A DNA stretch of 64,000 bases from Desulfovibrio piger. GTDB taxonomy: Bacteria; Desulfobacterota; Desulfovibrionia; Desulfovibrionales; Desulfovibrionaceae. Each line of letters begins with the position of its first letter. The first letter of the stretch is position 1. The notes beneath the pieces are model-generated. The model had not been told where the DNA came from and did not search any database. It was given only the letters and a program-made list of their open reading frames with translations. The stretch lies in the NCBI RefSeq assembly GCF_900116045.1, contig NZ_LT630450.1, positions 1,946,501-2,010,500 on the forward strand, given 5' to 3'. Made by a program: the position numbers and the translations under genes. This document shows positions 19,941 through 34,666 of this stretch, one piece after another.

Positions 19941-20342
19941 ATGACACCGCACGAGATGCTGGACGCGCTTTCACGCCGGACCGGGGCAGCCCTGTCCTTC
20001 AACGGGGACGGCCTGTGCCGCCTGCGCTTTGACGGCCGCTTCATCGTGGACCTTGAAGTCGCGGACGAAGAGGACGCCATCTGGCTTTATGCCCGTCTGG
20101 GGCCGCTCCCGGCCGGGGAGCCGGGCAGGGCGCTGATGGAGCGGATGATGCGGGCCCACTGTCTGGGCCGGGAGAGCGGCAACACGCTCTTCGGTCTGGA
20201 CGGCGAAGAGCTCATGGCCTTTGCCCGCGTGGCGGCGGCCGGGGCCGGTGAGGACACGCTCTTCACCGCGCTGGAAGATTTTCTGGATGTCCTGGCCCAC
20301 TGGGCCGACGAGCTCCAGCAGGGCCGCTGGCCGGCGCCCTGA
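19941..20342 (+). CDS. CesT/SycE-like type III secretion chaperone
   Basis: A small acidic protein of 133 residues with the pattern of class I type III secretion chaperones. It has an N-terminal helix (MLDALSRRTGAALSF), strands CRLRFDGRFIVDLEV and AIWLYARLGPLP, a helix ALMERMMRAHCLG, then NTLFGLDGEELMAFARVA and a C-terminal helix FLDVLAHWADELQQ. Such chaperones bind the N-terminal region of an effector as dimers and are usually encoded next to it, which fits the large gene starting 237 bp downstream. No secretion apparatus genes are in the window. The family call rests on pattern recognition. Confidence 0.7.
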   Translation: MTPHEMLDALSRRTGAALSFNGDGLCRLRFDGRFIVDLEVADEEDAIWLYARLGPLPAGEPGRALMERMMRAHCLGRESGNTLFGLDGEELMAFARVAAAGAGEDTLFTALEDFLDVLAHWADELQQGRWPAP

Positions 20343-20578
20343 CGCCGTGTTCCGGCGCCGGATGCCGGAGGGCCCCGGCCGGGGCTCCGCGTGCGGGTCG
20401 CGGGGCATCTTCCGGCGGGATCTCCGCTCAAGGGGCCGTGCGGGGCCCGGGACTCCGCGGATGGAAGCCGGACCAGAACCACAGGCAGCCGCAGGAAGCC
20501 CCACGGCTGTCTGCCCGGCAGCAGCGGCCGGGCCCGCCACACCACTGCCCGCCATCATCACGAAGAAAGGGGGACGCC

Positions 20579-23119
20579 ATGCCAGGACCAGTGCAGGCAC
20601 CGCAGACGCGCTACATCAGTCTTGATACGGATTTCGGCTATGACGCCCTGGGCGGCATGGGCCGTCTGGGCAGGCACAGCATGGAAGTGCTGGAGCCGGG
20701 CACACGGCAGACCGGCCGCATCCCGGGCCCGCCCAGGACGGTGGGGCGCTGGTTCGCCAAGCTGCTGGACAGCCTCACCCCGGCCAGCTGGCGTGCCCAG
20801 GGCAAGTTCCGTCGCGGGCTGGAAGACTTCAGCGCCCAAACGGGCAGGATCCTGGGCCATCTGCGCAATGCCGCTGCCGGTGCGCCCGACGATCCCCGGC
20901 GCCGGGAGGATCTGGAAGCGGCCCTGCGGGAGCTGGCCGGGCTGCGCCGGACAGCCCGCCCCATGACCAGCCGGGGCGCGGACTATGCCGGACTGCTCCA
21001 GACCCGTGTGCGCCGCAACATGGCCATCCTGCGCGAGGAAGACCCGCAGCGGGCCCAGGAGTTGCGGCAATTGCAGGCGAGCGGCCTGCTGGATGCGGTC
21101 ATCGCCGACCTCGATGCCGGGCAGGCGGACATGGCCGCCGACCTGGCCCTGATCCGGGATGCCCTGCACACCGGCGCGGACGACATGGCCGCCCGCGTGG
21201 AGGCCCGGGCCACCGACCTGGGAACGGCTCCCGCCGCACCGCTCGATGTCACGGCGCCCCCAACGGCCCCGCAGCCCTACCGCTCCCGTTTCAGCCCCGC
21301 CGCCCTGCGGGACTTCTTCCTGGGCCGCTTGGACTTCAAGGCAGAAGCGCGGCAGGCCCTGCAGGAACGCCAGGCCACGCTGGCCCGTTTCACGGGCGAG
21401 GCCCGGGACACCCTGCAAGCGGCCCTGGAAGCCGTGGACGCCGTCCTGCAGGACAGGCTGGCGGCCGATGCGGACAGCTTTGCCCATGTCCAGCATCAGG
21501 TGGACGAACAGATGCGCCGGGCCATCCGCTGCGCCCTGGACGATGTCTGCGCGCTGGCCCTGCGTCATCTGGACACGTCGGAGAGCGCGGGACAGGAGGG
21601 GCAGGATTTCCGCCGCATCGACGCGGACTTCGTCCGGCAGGAACTGGCCGCCCTTGAACGCGGCCAGCGGCCCGCCACCGGGGACAGCGCCCCGGCGGAT
21701 GCGGCCATCCCCGACGCGGACCCGTTCCGGCAGGGCATCCGGCAGGCACGCCGCCAGATACGGGACATCTCCCGCCTGTACGGCCAGCTGACCGAAGGTC
21801 TGGACGAGCTGGCGCAGCGGGACAGCCGCTGCCGGGCCTGCCTGCTGCTGCACGGGCTGGCCGAAACCGACCTGCCCCCGGACATGGACCGGCAGGAATG
21901 GGGCCGGGCCTGTGACACGCTCATCGAGGCCCTGCGCTCTCCCGCCACGGATGCCTGGGCCGTCAGGGACGCCCTGTCCGTCCTCGACCGGAGGACAGGA
22001 GATGACCGGATGTCGGAAGACGTGCGCCGGCGCTTCCAGGAAGGGCGGGCCGGTCTGCTGCGCCATCTCGAACCGGCCATGGACCGCCCCGTCTTCCAGC
22101 TGGCCGGGACAGGCCAGGCCCAAAGCCGCCTGGACGCCCTTGAACAGGCACGCGCCCTGCATCAGGTGGTGGGCCACGCGGGAGCGCTGTTGCAGCGTGC
22201 CCGGCTGCCGCAGGCGGACAGCCTCATCTCCCAGGGGCTCCAGATCAGCCGTCTGGCCCTGCGCCTGCGTACCGGCGGCCCGCGCGAGCCGGAACACCGG
22301 CAGCAGGCCGTCACGGAGCTGCGCACGTCCGTGGCCCGTTTCATGGCCAACCTGACCCTGGCCCGGATGCAGACCGAGAACCCCACCGTGCACAGCGCCC
22401 AGCCCGAAGCGCGGGGGCTGGACACCAGCGGCGCCCGGGAGGGCCTCGACCTGATGCGGCAGAGCGTGGAACGCATCCTGGACGGTCTGGCGGACCAGGA
22501 AGGCGGCGTGGTGGCACGCGCGGCCCTGCGGGACGGCCTGCGGCTGCTGGAAAAGGGCAGGGACGCGGCCGTGGCCTGCGGCAGGCTCCTTGACAACGCC
22601 ATCCACAAGGAAACGCATGTGGCGGAACAGCTGGCCGTCTGCCTGGAATCCGGCCGGGACGATGCCGCCACGGCCCTGCACGGCCTGCTGGAAGGCGACC
22701 GCTGGACCAGGGGCAAGCACGGCGAGGCAAAGGCCGCCATCGACGCGTTCCTGGCGGCCCTGCGCCCTGTGCAGGAAAGCCGGGGACAGAGCCGGCTGCT
22801 GCGCTTCCTCGCCGACCGCCTGTCCGGAGCCTTCACCCCGCACGATGTCTACATGGGCTTCGACGGCAGCATCCACATGCTCATCAATACCGACAGACAG
22901 GGCCTTGGCGGCAGCCGGAAGCTCCAGGGCACCCGCTGGATCACCCTGCCGCCGCCGGACCAGCTCCGGCCGGGCGTCTCCACCGGCGTGCACCGCCTGG
23001 ACCAGCTGCTGGACGCCGGGGACAACCGCACCGTCTTCTATCCGCAGCTCCACCAGCTGCTGACGCGCTATTTCTCCGGCATCCCCTATGATCTCAGTCT
23101 TCCCGGAGACGGGCAGTAA
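20579..23119 (+). CDS. Large unknown protein, candidate type III secreted effector
   Basis: An 846-residue protein with no domain I recognise. It has no signal peptide or membrane segment and very few cysteines. It is rich in Ala, Arg, Leu and Gln, with long stretches of probable amphipathic helix (about 90-560). The N-terminal ~60 residues are polar and probably loosely structured (Gly, Pro, Arg-rich). The C-terminal ~80 residues look different (MGFDGSIHMLINTDRQGLGG, then short strands), suggesting a separate folded end. The start is set by AAAGGGGG a few bases before the ATG. Adjacency to a CesT-like chaperone gene suggests a secreted cargo; this is inference. A coiled-coil structural protein is the main alternative. 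Confidence 0.6.
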   Translation: MPGPVQAPQTRYISLDTDFGYDALGGMGRLGRHSMEVLEPGTRQTGRIPGPPRTVGRWFAKLLDSLTPASWRAQGKFRRGLEDFSAQTGRILGHLRNAAAGAPDDPRRREDLEAALRELAGLRRTARPMTSRGADYAGLLQTRVRRNMAILREEDPQRAQELRQLQASGLLDAVIADLDAGQADMAADLALIRDALHTGADDMAARVEARATDLGTAPAAPLDVTAPPTAPQPYRSRFSPAALRDFFLGRLDFKAEARQALQERQATLARFTGEARDTLQAALEAVDAVLQDRLAADADSFAHVQHQVDEQMRRAIRCALDDVCALALRHLDTSESAGQEGQDFRRIDADFVRQELAALERGQRPATGDSAPADAAIPDADPFRQGIRQARRQIRDISRLYGQLTEGLDELAQRDSRCRACLLLHGLAETDLPPDMDRQEWGRACDTLIEALRSPATDAWAVRDALSVLDRRTGDDRMSEDVRRRFQEGRAGLLRHLEPAMDRPVFQLAGTGQAQSRLDALEQARALHQVVGHAGALLQRARLPQADSLISQGLQISRLALRLRTGGPREPEHRQQAVTELRTSVARFMANLTLARMQTENPTVHSAQPEARGLDTSGAREGLDLMRQSVERILDGLADQEGGVVARAALRDGLRLLEKGRDAAVACGRLLDNAIHKETHVAEQLAVCLESGRDDAATALHGLLEGDRWTRGKHGEAKAAIDAFLAALRPVQESRGQSRLLRFLADRLSGAFTPHDVYMGFDGSIHMLINTDRQGLGGSRKLQGTRWITLPPPDQLRPGVSTGVHRLDQLLDAGDNRTVFYPQLHQLLTRYFSGIPYDLSLPGDGQ

Positions 23120-23199
23120 CCGCATGAAACCGTCCCGGGGAAGACTTCCTCCCCGGGTTTCTGCCACCGTTGCGGCTACGGCCCCCTGCCCCAGCACAC

Positions 23200-23220
23200 A
23201 GCCCCTTCACAGGGGCTTTT
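23200..23220 (+). terminator. Intrinsic terminator after the candidate effector gene
   Basis: AGCCCCT at 23200-23206 pairs with AGGGGCT at 23211-23217, followed by T residues. A second GC hairpin, CCCGGGGA / TCCCCGGG near 23137-23158, lies closer to the stop. Confidence 0.75.
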
Positions 23221-23259
23221 GCTTTTCAGGAGCGGGACAGGCCCCCGGAGAAAGTACAT

Positions 23260-23340
23260 TTGGAGGGGGATGGGGGCCCGGGAGGAAGGTCCCCCCTTTG
23301 GGCACTGGTCAAAGGGGGGACCTTCCCCCCAAAAACGAAC
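23260..23340. repeat. Dispersed palindrome, copy C
   Basis: A 17-bp perfect inverted repeat, 23284-23300 with 23310-23326 (GGAAGGTCCCCCCTTTG). It is preceded by the family edge TTTGGAGGGGGATGGGGG. It sits between the convergent ends of the effector candidate and the M23 peptidase. Confidence 0.85.
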
Positions 23341-23399
23341 GCCCCGTGCATGGCACGGGGCGTTCCTGCCGGCGTACTGCCCAAAAAGCATCGTGGCCG

Positions 23400-24836
23400 C
23401 TACCTGGCGGAAGGCGCCACATCGTCCGGGGGCACGATGCTGTCCACATCATATTCCAGCAGGGACGTATGGCCCAGCAGCAGGGCGCGTTCCTTTTCCA
23501 CGGTCTTGCGGAACCTGCCCAGGGAGGCCTTGCGCACGCCTTCGCCGCGCGGGTTGATGGCCTTGGCCGGATTGACGAACTTGCCGTTCTGCCGCAGGCG
23601 GAAATCCAGATGCGGCCCGGAGGAAAGGCCCGTGCTGCCCACGAAGCCGATGACCTGGCCCTGGCGCACGCGCTGGCCGTTGCGCAGGCCGCGGGCATAG
23701 CCGGACAGATGGGAATACATGGACTCCAGCCCGGCCGAATGCTTGATGATGACCTGGTTGCCGTAGCCGCCGGCCCAGCTGCGCCGGGTGACCACGCCGT
23801 CGCCCACGGCCTTGACCGGCGTGCCGGTGGGCGCGCCGTAGTCCACGCCCAGATGCGGACGGCTGTAGCCCAGGATGGGATGCTTGCGGTTGTGCGAAAA
23901 ACGGGACGTCACGCGGGTGAAGGCCAGCGGCGCCTGGAGCAGGGTCTTGCGCAGGTTCTCGCCCCTGGCGTTGTAATGCTGCGGCCGGTTCGTGCCGTCG
24001 TGGAACAGATAGGCCTCATAGGTGGTGCCCTTGTTGGTGAAGTGGGCGGCCAGCACACGGCCGTAGCCCTTGTACTCGCCGTCGCGGTAGCGCTTTTCCA
24101 CCAGCACCTTGAAGCTGTCGCCGGGCTGGAGGTCGCGGATGAAGTTGATCTCCGAGCCGAACAGGTTGCCCAGGGCCAGGGCCAGTTGCGGGCTTTCGCC
24201 GATGTCGGCCACGGCCTGGAACAGGTTGTCGTCGATGGAGGCTTCCACCTGGGCGAGGGTGGTCACATATTCGATGGCCTCCACGCGGGCCACGGGCTCT
24301 TCCACCCCTTCCACCACCAGACGGCGGCGGGCGTCGATCTCGTACTCGAAGCGCTTGAGCTGGCCGGAAGCGGGGTCCACCACGATGGTGTAGGGCTGGC
24401 CGGTGCGGAAGGCCCGCATGGAAAAGACCTGCCGGGCGGCGCTCACATAGGGATGGGAGCCGGAGGCGGTGTTGCCTTCGATGATCTTGCTGACGGTGTC
24501 GCCCTTTTCCACCGTACCGTGGACCACGGCCTCGCCGTTGATGATCTCTGCCCCTTCGGGCAGGGGCACCGCGGGCTGGACCTCCTGGTCCGCCGCGGCC
24601 TCTCCATCGGGAGCGGCGGGAGCATTTTCCTGCCCGGCGCCCTCCGTCCCCGCCTCGGGGAGCTCCGCCTCCCCATCCCGGGCCGGGGCCTCCGCGGCCT
24701 GTTCCGTCACGGCCGGGCCGGGCGCCGTATCTGCATCCTTCGTGCTCCCGGGCAGGTGGGCGATGCCCAGCTGCCCTGCCAGCAGGCCGAGGAGGATCAC
24801 GAGGACGAAAAAGACTGCGAGTCCTGTTTTTTTCAT
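23400..24836 (-). CDS. M23 family peptidase (LytM-type), membrane-anchored
   Basis: A probable cell-wall endopeptidase of 478 residues or its non-catalytic regulator. An N-terminal membrane segment (about 4-28) is followed by a Pro/Glu/Ala-rich linker, a LysM-like VHGTVEKGDTVSKII region, and a C-terminal LytM domain. In the zinc site, HLGVDYGAP and MYSHLSGYARG are present, but the usual H-x-H motif reads PHLDF, with Asp in place of the second His. The ATG at 24836 is preferred over a GTG at 24845 because GGAG lies eight bases upstream of it. Confidence 0.88.
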   Translation of the reverse strand: MKKTGLAVFFVLVILLGLLAGQLGIAHLPGSTKDADTAPGPAVTEQAAEAPARDGEAELPEAGTEGAGQENAPAAPDGEAAADQEVQPAVPLPEGAEIINGEAVVHGTVEKGDTVSKIIEGNTASGSHPYVSAARQVFSMRAFRTGQPYTIVVDPASGQLKRFEYEIDARRRLVVEGVEEPVARVEAIEYVTTLAQVEASIDDNLFQAVADIGESPQLALALGNLFGSEINFIRDLQPGDSFKVLVEKRYRDGEYKGYGRVLAAHFTNKGTTYEAYLFHDGTNRPQHYNARGENLRKTLLQAPLAFTRVTSRFSHNRKHPILGYSRPHLGVDYGAPTGTPVKAVGDGVVTRRSWAGGYGNQVIIKHSAGLESMYSHLSGYARGLRNGQRVRQGQVIGFVGSTGLSSGPHLDFRLRQNGKFVNPAKAINPRGEGVRKASLGRFRKTVEKERALLLGHTSLLEYDVDSIVPPDDVAPSAR

Positions 24837-24845
24837 GCGGTACAC

Positions 24846-25060
24846 TCCAAACAGTATGGCATATATCCTGCGCGCCCGTCAGTTGTCCAGCAAGGGGCCC
24901 GGCCGGCGAGGACAGCGGGGCCCCTGCCGGGCCCCCCGGAGGGATGTTCGTTGTGTCAATATGTGCAAAAATATGATAACTTGCTGAAAAATAAAAAAAT
25001 AATTAAAACACCTTCTCTTGATTTTCTTGCGGCTGCCGTATAGATGTTGCTCACGCAACA
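24846..25060. other. AT-rich divergent gap, candidate replication origin
   Basis: The lowest-GC stretch of the window is at about 24955-25015, a run of A/T in otherwise high-GC DNA. It holds a DnaA-box match on the minus strand, TTTTGCACA at 24962-24970 (TTWTNCACA consensus). The dnaA-dnaN-gyrBA block starts 1.5 kb to the right, and gene orientation shifts from mostly leftward to uniformly rightward around here. One box alone is weak; a strong divergent promoter region is the alternative. Confidence 0.4.
25045..25060. promoter_or_regulatory. Inverted repeat upstream of the MFS gene, possible operator
   Basis: TGTTGC-TCAC-GCAACA is a perfect 6-bp inverted repeat with a 4-bp spacer, 36 bp before the transporter start. 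It immediately follows a TATAGA hexamer at 25039-25044 that could be a -10 element, so a bound protein would overlap the transcription start. Confidence 0.4.
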
Positions 25061-25096
25061 AACAATCTCATCACAGCAGCGCCGCAGGACGCTTTC

Positions 25097-26344
25097 GTGG
25101 AGCCTTTCGTGTCTTTGCATCTCTCCTACAAAAAATGGCTGTTCTTCGTCCTTTCCTCAGCCTATCTGGTCGTTTTCATCCAGAATGTGGCCATCACCGT
25201 CGTCACTCCCGATGTCATGCAGGACCTCGGGCTCTCCTCCGGCGACATGGGCCTGCTGGGTTCCGCCTACCTGTACGCCTATGCCCTCACCCAGGTCTTT
25301 TCCGGCATCCTCTCCACCCGTTTCGGCCCGCGGCGCCTGCTGAGCTGCCAGTTCCTGGTGGCGGCCCTGGGCGGCTTCCTGTTCGCCACGGCCCACAGTC
25401 TGCCCCAGGCCGTGGCCGGGCGCCTGCTCAACGGTCTGGGCATGGCGGGGGTCATGTCCTCGTCCTTCACCCTGTTCAGCCGCTGGTTCGCGCCCGAGAC
25501 CTTCTCCCGTCTCTGCACCCTGTTCTTCATCGCGGGCGGCATGGGCGGCCTGCTGGCCACCACGCCGCTTTCCCTGGCCAACCACTGGGTGGGCTGGCGG
25601 CTGGTCTTCCTGGCACTTTCCGTGCTGACCTGTTCCCTGACCGTCATCATCCATGCCGTGGTGCGGGACTGGCCGCCCCATCTGGCCGCCACCGGCAACG
25701 GCATCCGCCTGGCCGACGTGCTGCGGGACGTGGCCGCCATGGCGAAGCAGCCCGACTTCTGGAAGATGATCGTCTGGTATCTGTCCCTGCCGTCGCAGTA
25801 CTTCGTGTTCCACGGCCTCTGGGGCGCGGTCTACCTGGGCGGGACCTTCGGCCTTTCGCCCAGCCTCATCGGCAACATCCTGGCCATGGGCGCCGTGGGC
25901 TTCATCGCCGGGACGCCGCTTTTGACCTGGATCAGCGAGAAGCGCCTCAAGTCGCGCCGCAAGACCCTGGTCCTGGCCAGTCTGCTGGCCTGCGTCTCCG
26001 CCGCGGCCCTGAGCCTGGGCAGCGACAGCCTGGGCGTGCCCCTGCTGTTCGCCGTCTCCCTGGGCCTGGGCATCGCGGCCAACGGTCCCTGCCCCGTGGG
26101 CTACGCCACCGGCCGGGAGCGCTTCGGCGACCGCATGGTGGGCAGCCTGAGTGGCATCCTGGCTTCATCGGTCTTCGTGGGCGGGGCCCTGCTCCAGCTG
26201 CTCTCCGGGGCGCTGCTCTCCTGCGCCCAGCAGGCGGGCCTGCCCCATCCCTGGACATGGGCCTTTGCCCCGCTGGCGCTCCTGGCCGCCGTCAGCGCGC
26301 TGGCCGCCTGGCTCCTGCCCGAGACATTCGTTGATAAAAAGTAA
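25097..26344 (+). CDS. MFS transporter
   Basis: A 415-residue major facilitator with about 12 hydrophobic segments. The N-terminal half has the typical loop 2-3 motif area (STRFGPRRLLS), and there is a central cytoplasmic loop around 185-205. Its substrate cannot be read from the sequence; the general look is of the small-organic-anion/sugar-phosphate type. The start is a GTG at 25097 with only a weak ribosome site, and no better in-frame start precedes the first helix. Followed by a clear terminator. Confidence 0.85.
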   Translation: MEPFVSLHLSYKKWLFFVLSSAYLVVFIQNVAITVVTPDVMQDLGLSSGDMGLLGSAYLYAYALTQVFSGILSTRFGPRRLLSCQFLVAALGGFLFATAHSLPQAVAGRLLNGLGMAGVMSSSFTLFSRWFAPETFSRLCTLFFIAGGMGGLLATTPLSLANHWVGWRLVFLALSVLTCSLTVIIHAVVRDWPPHLAATGNGIRLADVLRDVAAMAKQPDFWKMIVWYLSLPSQYFVFHGLWGAVYLGGTFGLSPSLIGNILAMGAVGFIAGTPLLTWISEKRLKSRRKTLVLASLLACVSAAALSLGSDSLGVPLLFAVSLGLGIAANGPCPVGYATGRERFGDRMVGSLSGILASSVFVGGALLQLLSGALLSCAQQAGLPHPWTWAFAPLALLAAVSALAAWLLPETFVDKK

Positions 26345-26378
26345 TTTATACAACATGTTACAAAAGATACGCACAAAG

Positions 26379-26394
26379 GTGTCATAAGTGACAC
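26379..26394. promoter_or_regulatory. Inverted repeat between the MFS gene and dnaA
   Basis: GTGTCA-TAAG-TGACAC is a perfect 6-bp inverted repeat just past the transporter stop and 238 bp before dnaA. It is not followed by T residues. It may be a protein-binding site in the dnaA upstream region; function unknown. Confidence 0.3.
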
Positions 26395-26407
26395 TACTTG
26401 TGTCCCC

Positions 26408-26447
26408 GCCCCCGGCAGTCTGTACAGGCAGGCTGCTGGGGGCTTTT
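26408..26447 (+). terminator. Intrinsic terminator of the MFS gene
   Basis: GCCCCCGGCAG at 26408-26418 pairs with CTGCTGGGGGC at 26433-26443 (one G-T pair), followed by TTTT. Confidence 0.85.
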
Positions 26448-26631
26448 GTCCTGCGCAGCCGTATCCCCCCACACAGAAGGAGGCAAAAAAGCTTACCGTC
26501 CAAATGCACGCCTTCCTGACCCATCCGTCGTGCCGGAGAACCATACGCACACTTGTTTAGCTGACGTTTTTATGCTATCAAAACATCTTTGCGACGACCG
26601 GAAGATGGTCCCGGATCGCAAGGGGCCGCCC

Positions 26632-27984
26632 ATGACAGATGCACATGTTTCCCTTCAGGATTTTCGCCGCCGTCTGCGCCGGCATCTGCCCGGCGGCCCG
26701 GATGGCGGGGGAGCGCCCTGGCTGGACGGCCTGGTCATGGAACACCTCCCGTCCGGCAATGTGTTGCGGATCACCTTTCCCCACATCTACTTCGCCCGCT
26801 GGTTCACGCCGCACGAAACGGATTTTTCGGCAGCCGTGAACGCCGCCTGGCCGGATGACGTGGCCCCCCGGCTGGAATATGTCCTGCACGGGCAGCCCCT
26901 GCCCTGGCGCCCGGCGCCGCAGGCGGCCCCGTTCCGCATCCCGGACATCCTGTTCCTCCATGCCGGCGGCAGCGGGGACGACGCGCCGCTGCCCAGCGGC
27001 GCCCGCAATGCCTTTCCCCTGGCCCTGGCCAGGGCCGTCGTCCTGCGGGAGCCCGGACACAGCCCCTTTCTGCTGCATGGTGAAAAAGGCACGGGCAAGA
27101 GCCATCTGCTGCACCATATGGCCGCTGCCCTTGCCCGGCAGGGCCTGCGGGTCATCCTGGCCCCGGCGGCCCGCTTTTTTCGGCACTGTCCGCCGGGGGA
27201 ACAGACGGCGCTCCTGTTCTGGCAACAGGCCGATGCCCTGTTCCTGGACGATATCCAGGCCCTGGACGGGCAGCCCCGTGCCCAGCGCCTGCTGGCGGCC
27301 CTGCTGGCGCACCGCCCCGACGCGGCCCCGGCGGTCCTGGCCCTGGAGGGCGGCCCCCATGTGCTTGGAACGTGGGAGCCCGGCCCCGCCGCCAGCGTCC
27401 GGCGGCTGCTCTCCGCCGAGCTGACCCCGCCGGACATGGAAGCCCGTATGCGCTACCTGCAGCAGTGCTGCCGGGAGAACGCCCTGGACCTGCCCCGCGA
27501 ACACCTGCGCCTCATGGCACGCCGCGCGGCCCATTTCCGGGGGCTGCGTTCCCTGCTGCTCCGGGTCAAGGCCGCCTGGGGAGAGGGCGCCGCCGCACGC
27601 CCCAGCCTGGACGATCTGGAGCGTCTGGCCCGTACGGGCCCGGTGCAGGCCTGCCATGCCGGACACGAACAGATCCTGGCCGAGGCCGCGCGCTGCTGTG
27701 ACGCCGCCCCCGCCGACATCACGGGCACGGGGCGCCACGCACGCCTGGTCATGGCGCGGCAGGCGGCCATGTACGTCTGTCGCCGTCATCTGGGCCTCTC
27801 CTACCCCGAACTGGGACGGGCCTTTGGCGGACGCGACCACAGTACCGTCATCCATGCGGTCAAAAAGATTGGAAAAATGCTGGAAAGTAACAAAGATGTG
27901 CAACGCCTTGTCGCCAGACTGGAGAAATGCGCACATCAGGAACAGCCGGACAGCCCCTCCGGGGACGGACTGTTCAGGACGTAG
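26632..27984 (+). CDS. dnaA: DnaA-like replication initiator, divergent
   Basis: An AAA+ initiator of 450 residues that would bind DnaA boxes at the origin. Domain IV is canonical: LSYPELGRAFGGRDHSTVIHAVKKI (389-413). Walker A is GEKGTGKSH (150-158) instead of the usual GxxGxGKTH. Walker B LFLDDIQAL (203-211) is normal. The box VII region, normally SRF-x-W/S-G, reads PAASVRRLLSAELTPPD, so the arginine-finger segment is altered. The linker between domains I and III is short. The start has AAGGGG six bases upstream. It precedes dnaN, the usual origin-proximal order. Some Desulfovibrio are reported to carry two dnaA genes, so a second one may exist elsewhere. Confidence 0.88.
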   Translation: MTDAHVSLQDFRRRLRRHLPGGPDGGGAPWLDGLVMEHLPSGNVLRITFPHIYFARWFTPHETDFSAAVNAAWPDDVAPRLEYVLHGQPLPWRPAPQAAPFRIPDILFLHAGGSGDDAPLPSGARNAFPLALARAVVLREPGHSPFLLHGEKGTGKSHLLHHMAAALARQGLRVILAPAARFFRHCPPGEQTALLFWQQADALFLDDIQALDGQPRAQRLLAALLAHRPDAAPAVLALEGGPHVLGTWEPGPAASVRRLLSAELTPPDMEARMRYLQQCCRENALDLPREHLRLMARRAAHFRGLRSLLLRVKAAWGEGAAARPSLDDLERLARTGPVQACHAGHEQILAEAARCCDAAPADITGTGRHARLVMARQAAMYVCRRHLGLSYPELGRAFGGRDHSTVIHAVKKIGKMLESNKDVQRLVARLEKCAHQEQPDSPSGDGLFRT

Positions 27985-28086
27985 ACGGGCAGTGCTTAAA
28001 GGCATGCTTAAAAAATCAAAGGAAAACAGCTTGTTGCATAGGTTCTGCACAAAAGCACAGGCATCAATTATTACAAGGATTCTTTT

Positions 28087-31640
<3,554 letters not shown>

Positions 31641-31658
31641 CCGCCGGAGGGACGACGC

Positions 31659-31970
31659 ATGCAGGATACCGGCAAGGAAAGGAAGAGCTGCCTGGGCTGC
31701 TCCATCATCGCCGTCTGCGGCTGGCTGGTCTGCGCGGCCATGTGCCTGTGGCTGACCATCTCGCTGGAAGGCTATCCCCGGGCCTACAGCCTGGCCTATC
31801 CGGCGGCCATGGCGGTGCTGTTCAGCAACATCTTCGTTTTCATCTTCACCAGCTCCCGCTGCGCGGGGGACGTGCGCCGTCTCCTGCCCGCCGTGATCCG
31901 TGTCTGCTTCGGTGAGGGGACCATGCTGCTGCTGGTCTGGCTCTGGGGCAGGTACTGGCTGGCCGCCTGA
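31659..31970 (+). CDS. Small membrane protein between gyrB and gyrA
   Basis: Has 103 residues with three likely membrane segments (about 14-35, 43-65, 85-101) and a basic N-terminus with paired cysteines (CLGC). A good ribosome site (GGAGGG) lies 9 bases upstream. It is not recognised as a known family. Sitting inside the gyrB-gyrA block it is probably cotranscribed with them. Confidence 0.7.
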   Translation: MQDTGKERKSCLGCSIIAVCGWLVCAAMCLWLTISLEGYPRAYSLAYPAAMAVLFSNIFVFIFTSSRCAGDVRRLLPAVIRVCFGEGTMLLLVWLWGRYWLAA

Positions 31971-32072
31971 GGACGTTCCCCGGCGGGGGCCGCCCGGCGG
32001 CTCCCCCGGCACACCCTTTGGGAAAGAACACGGGACCCGCTCCCGACCTGATATTTTACCTGCGAGGCAAAC

Positions 32073-34628
<2,556 letters not shown>

Positions 34629-34634
34629 ACATGC

Positions 34635-34666
34635 GGCGCGGCGCCCCCGGGGGTGCCGCGCCCTTT
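34635..34666 (+). terminator. Weak terminator after gyrA
   Basis: A 14-bp GC stem, 34635-34648 with 34649-34662 (one G-T pair), followed by only three T residues. Confidence 0.55.

Noticed and set aside
20558..23197. An 879-codon antisense frame over the candidate effector
   Set aside because: No plausible start, and antisense-type composition. The plus-strand frame has a ribosome site and matches the neighbouring gene's direction.
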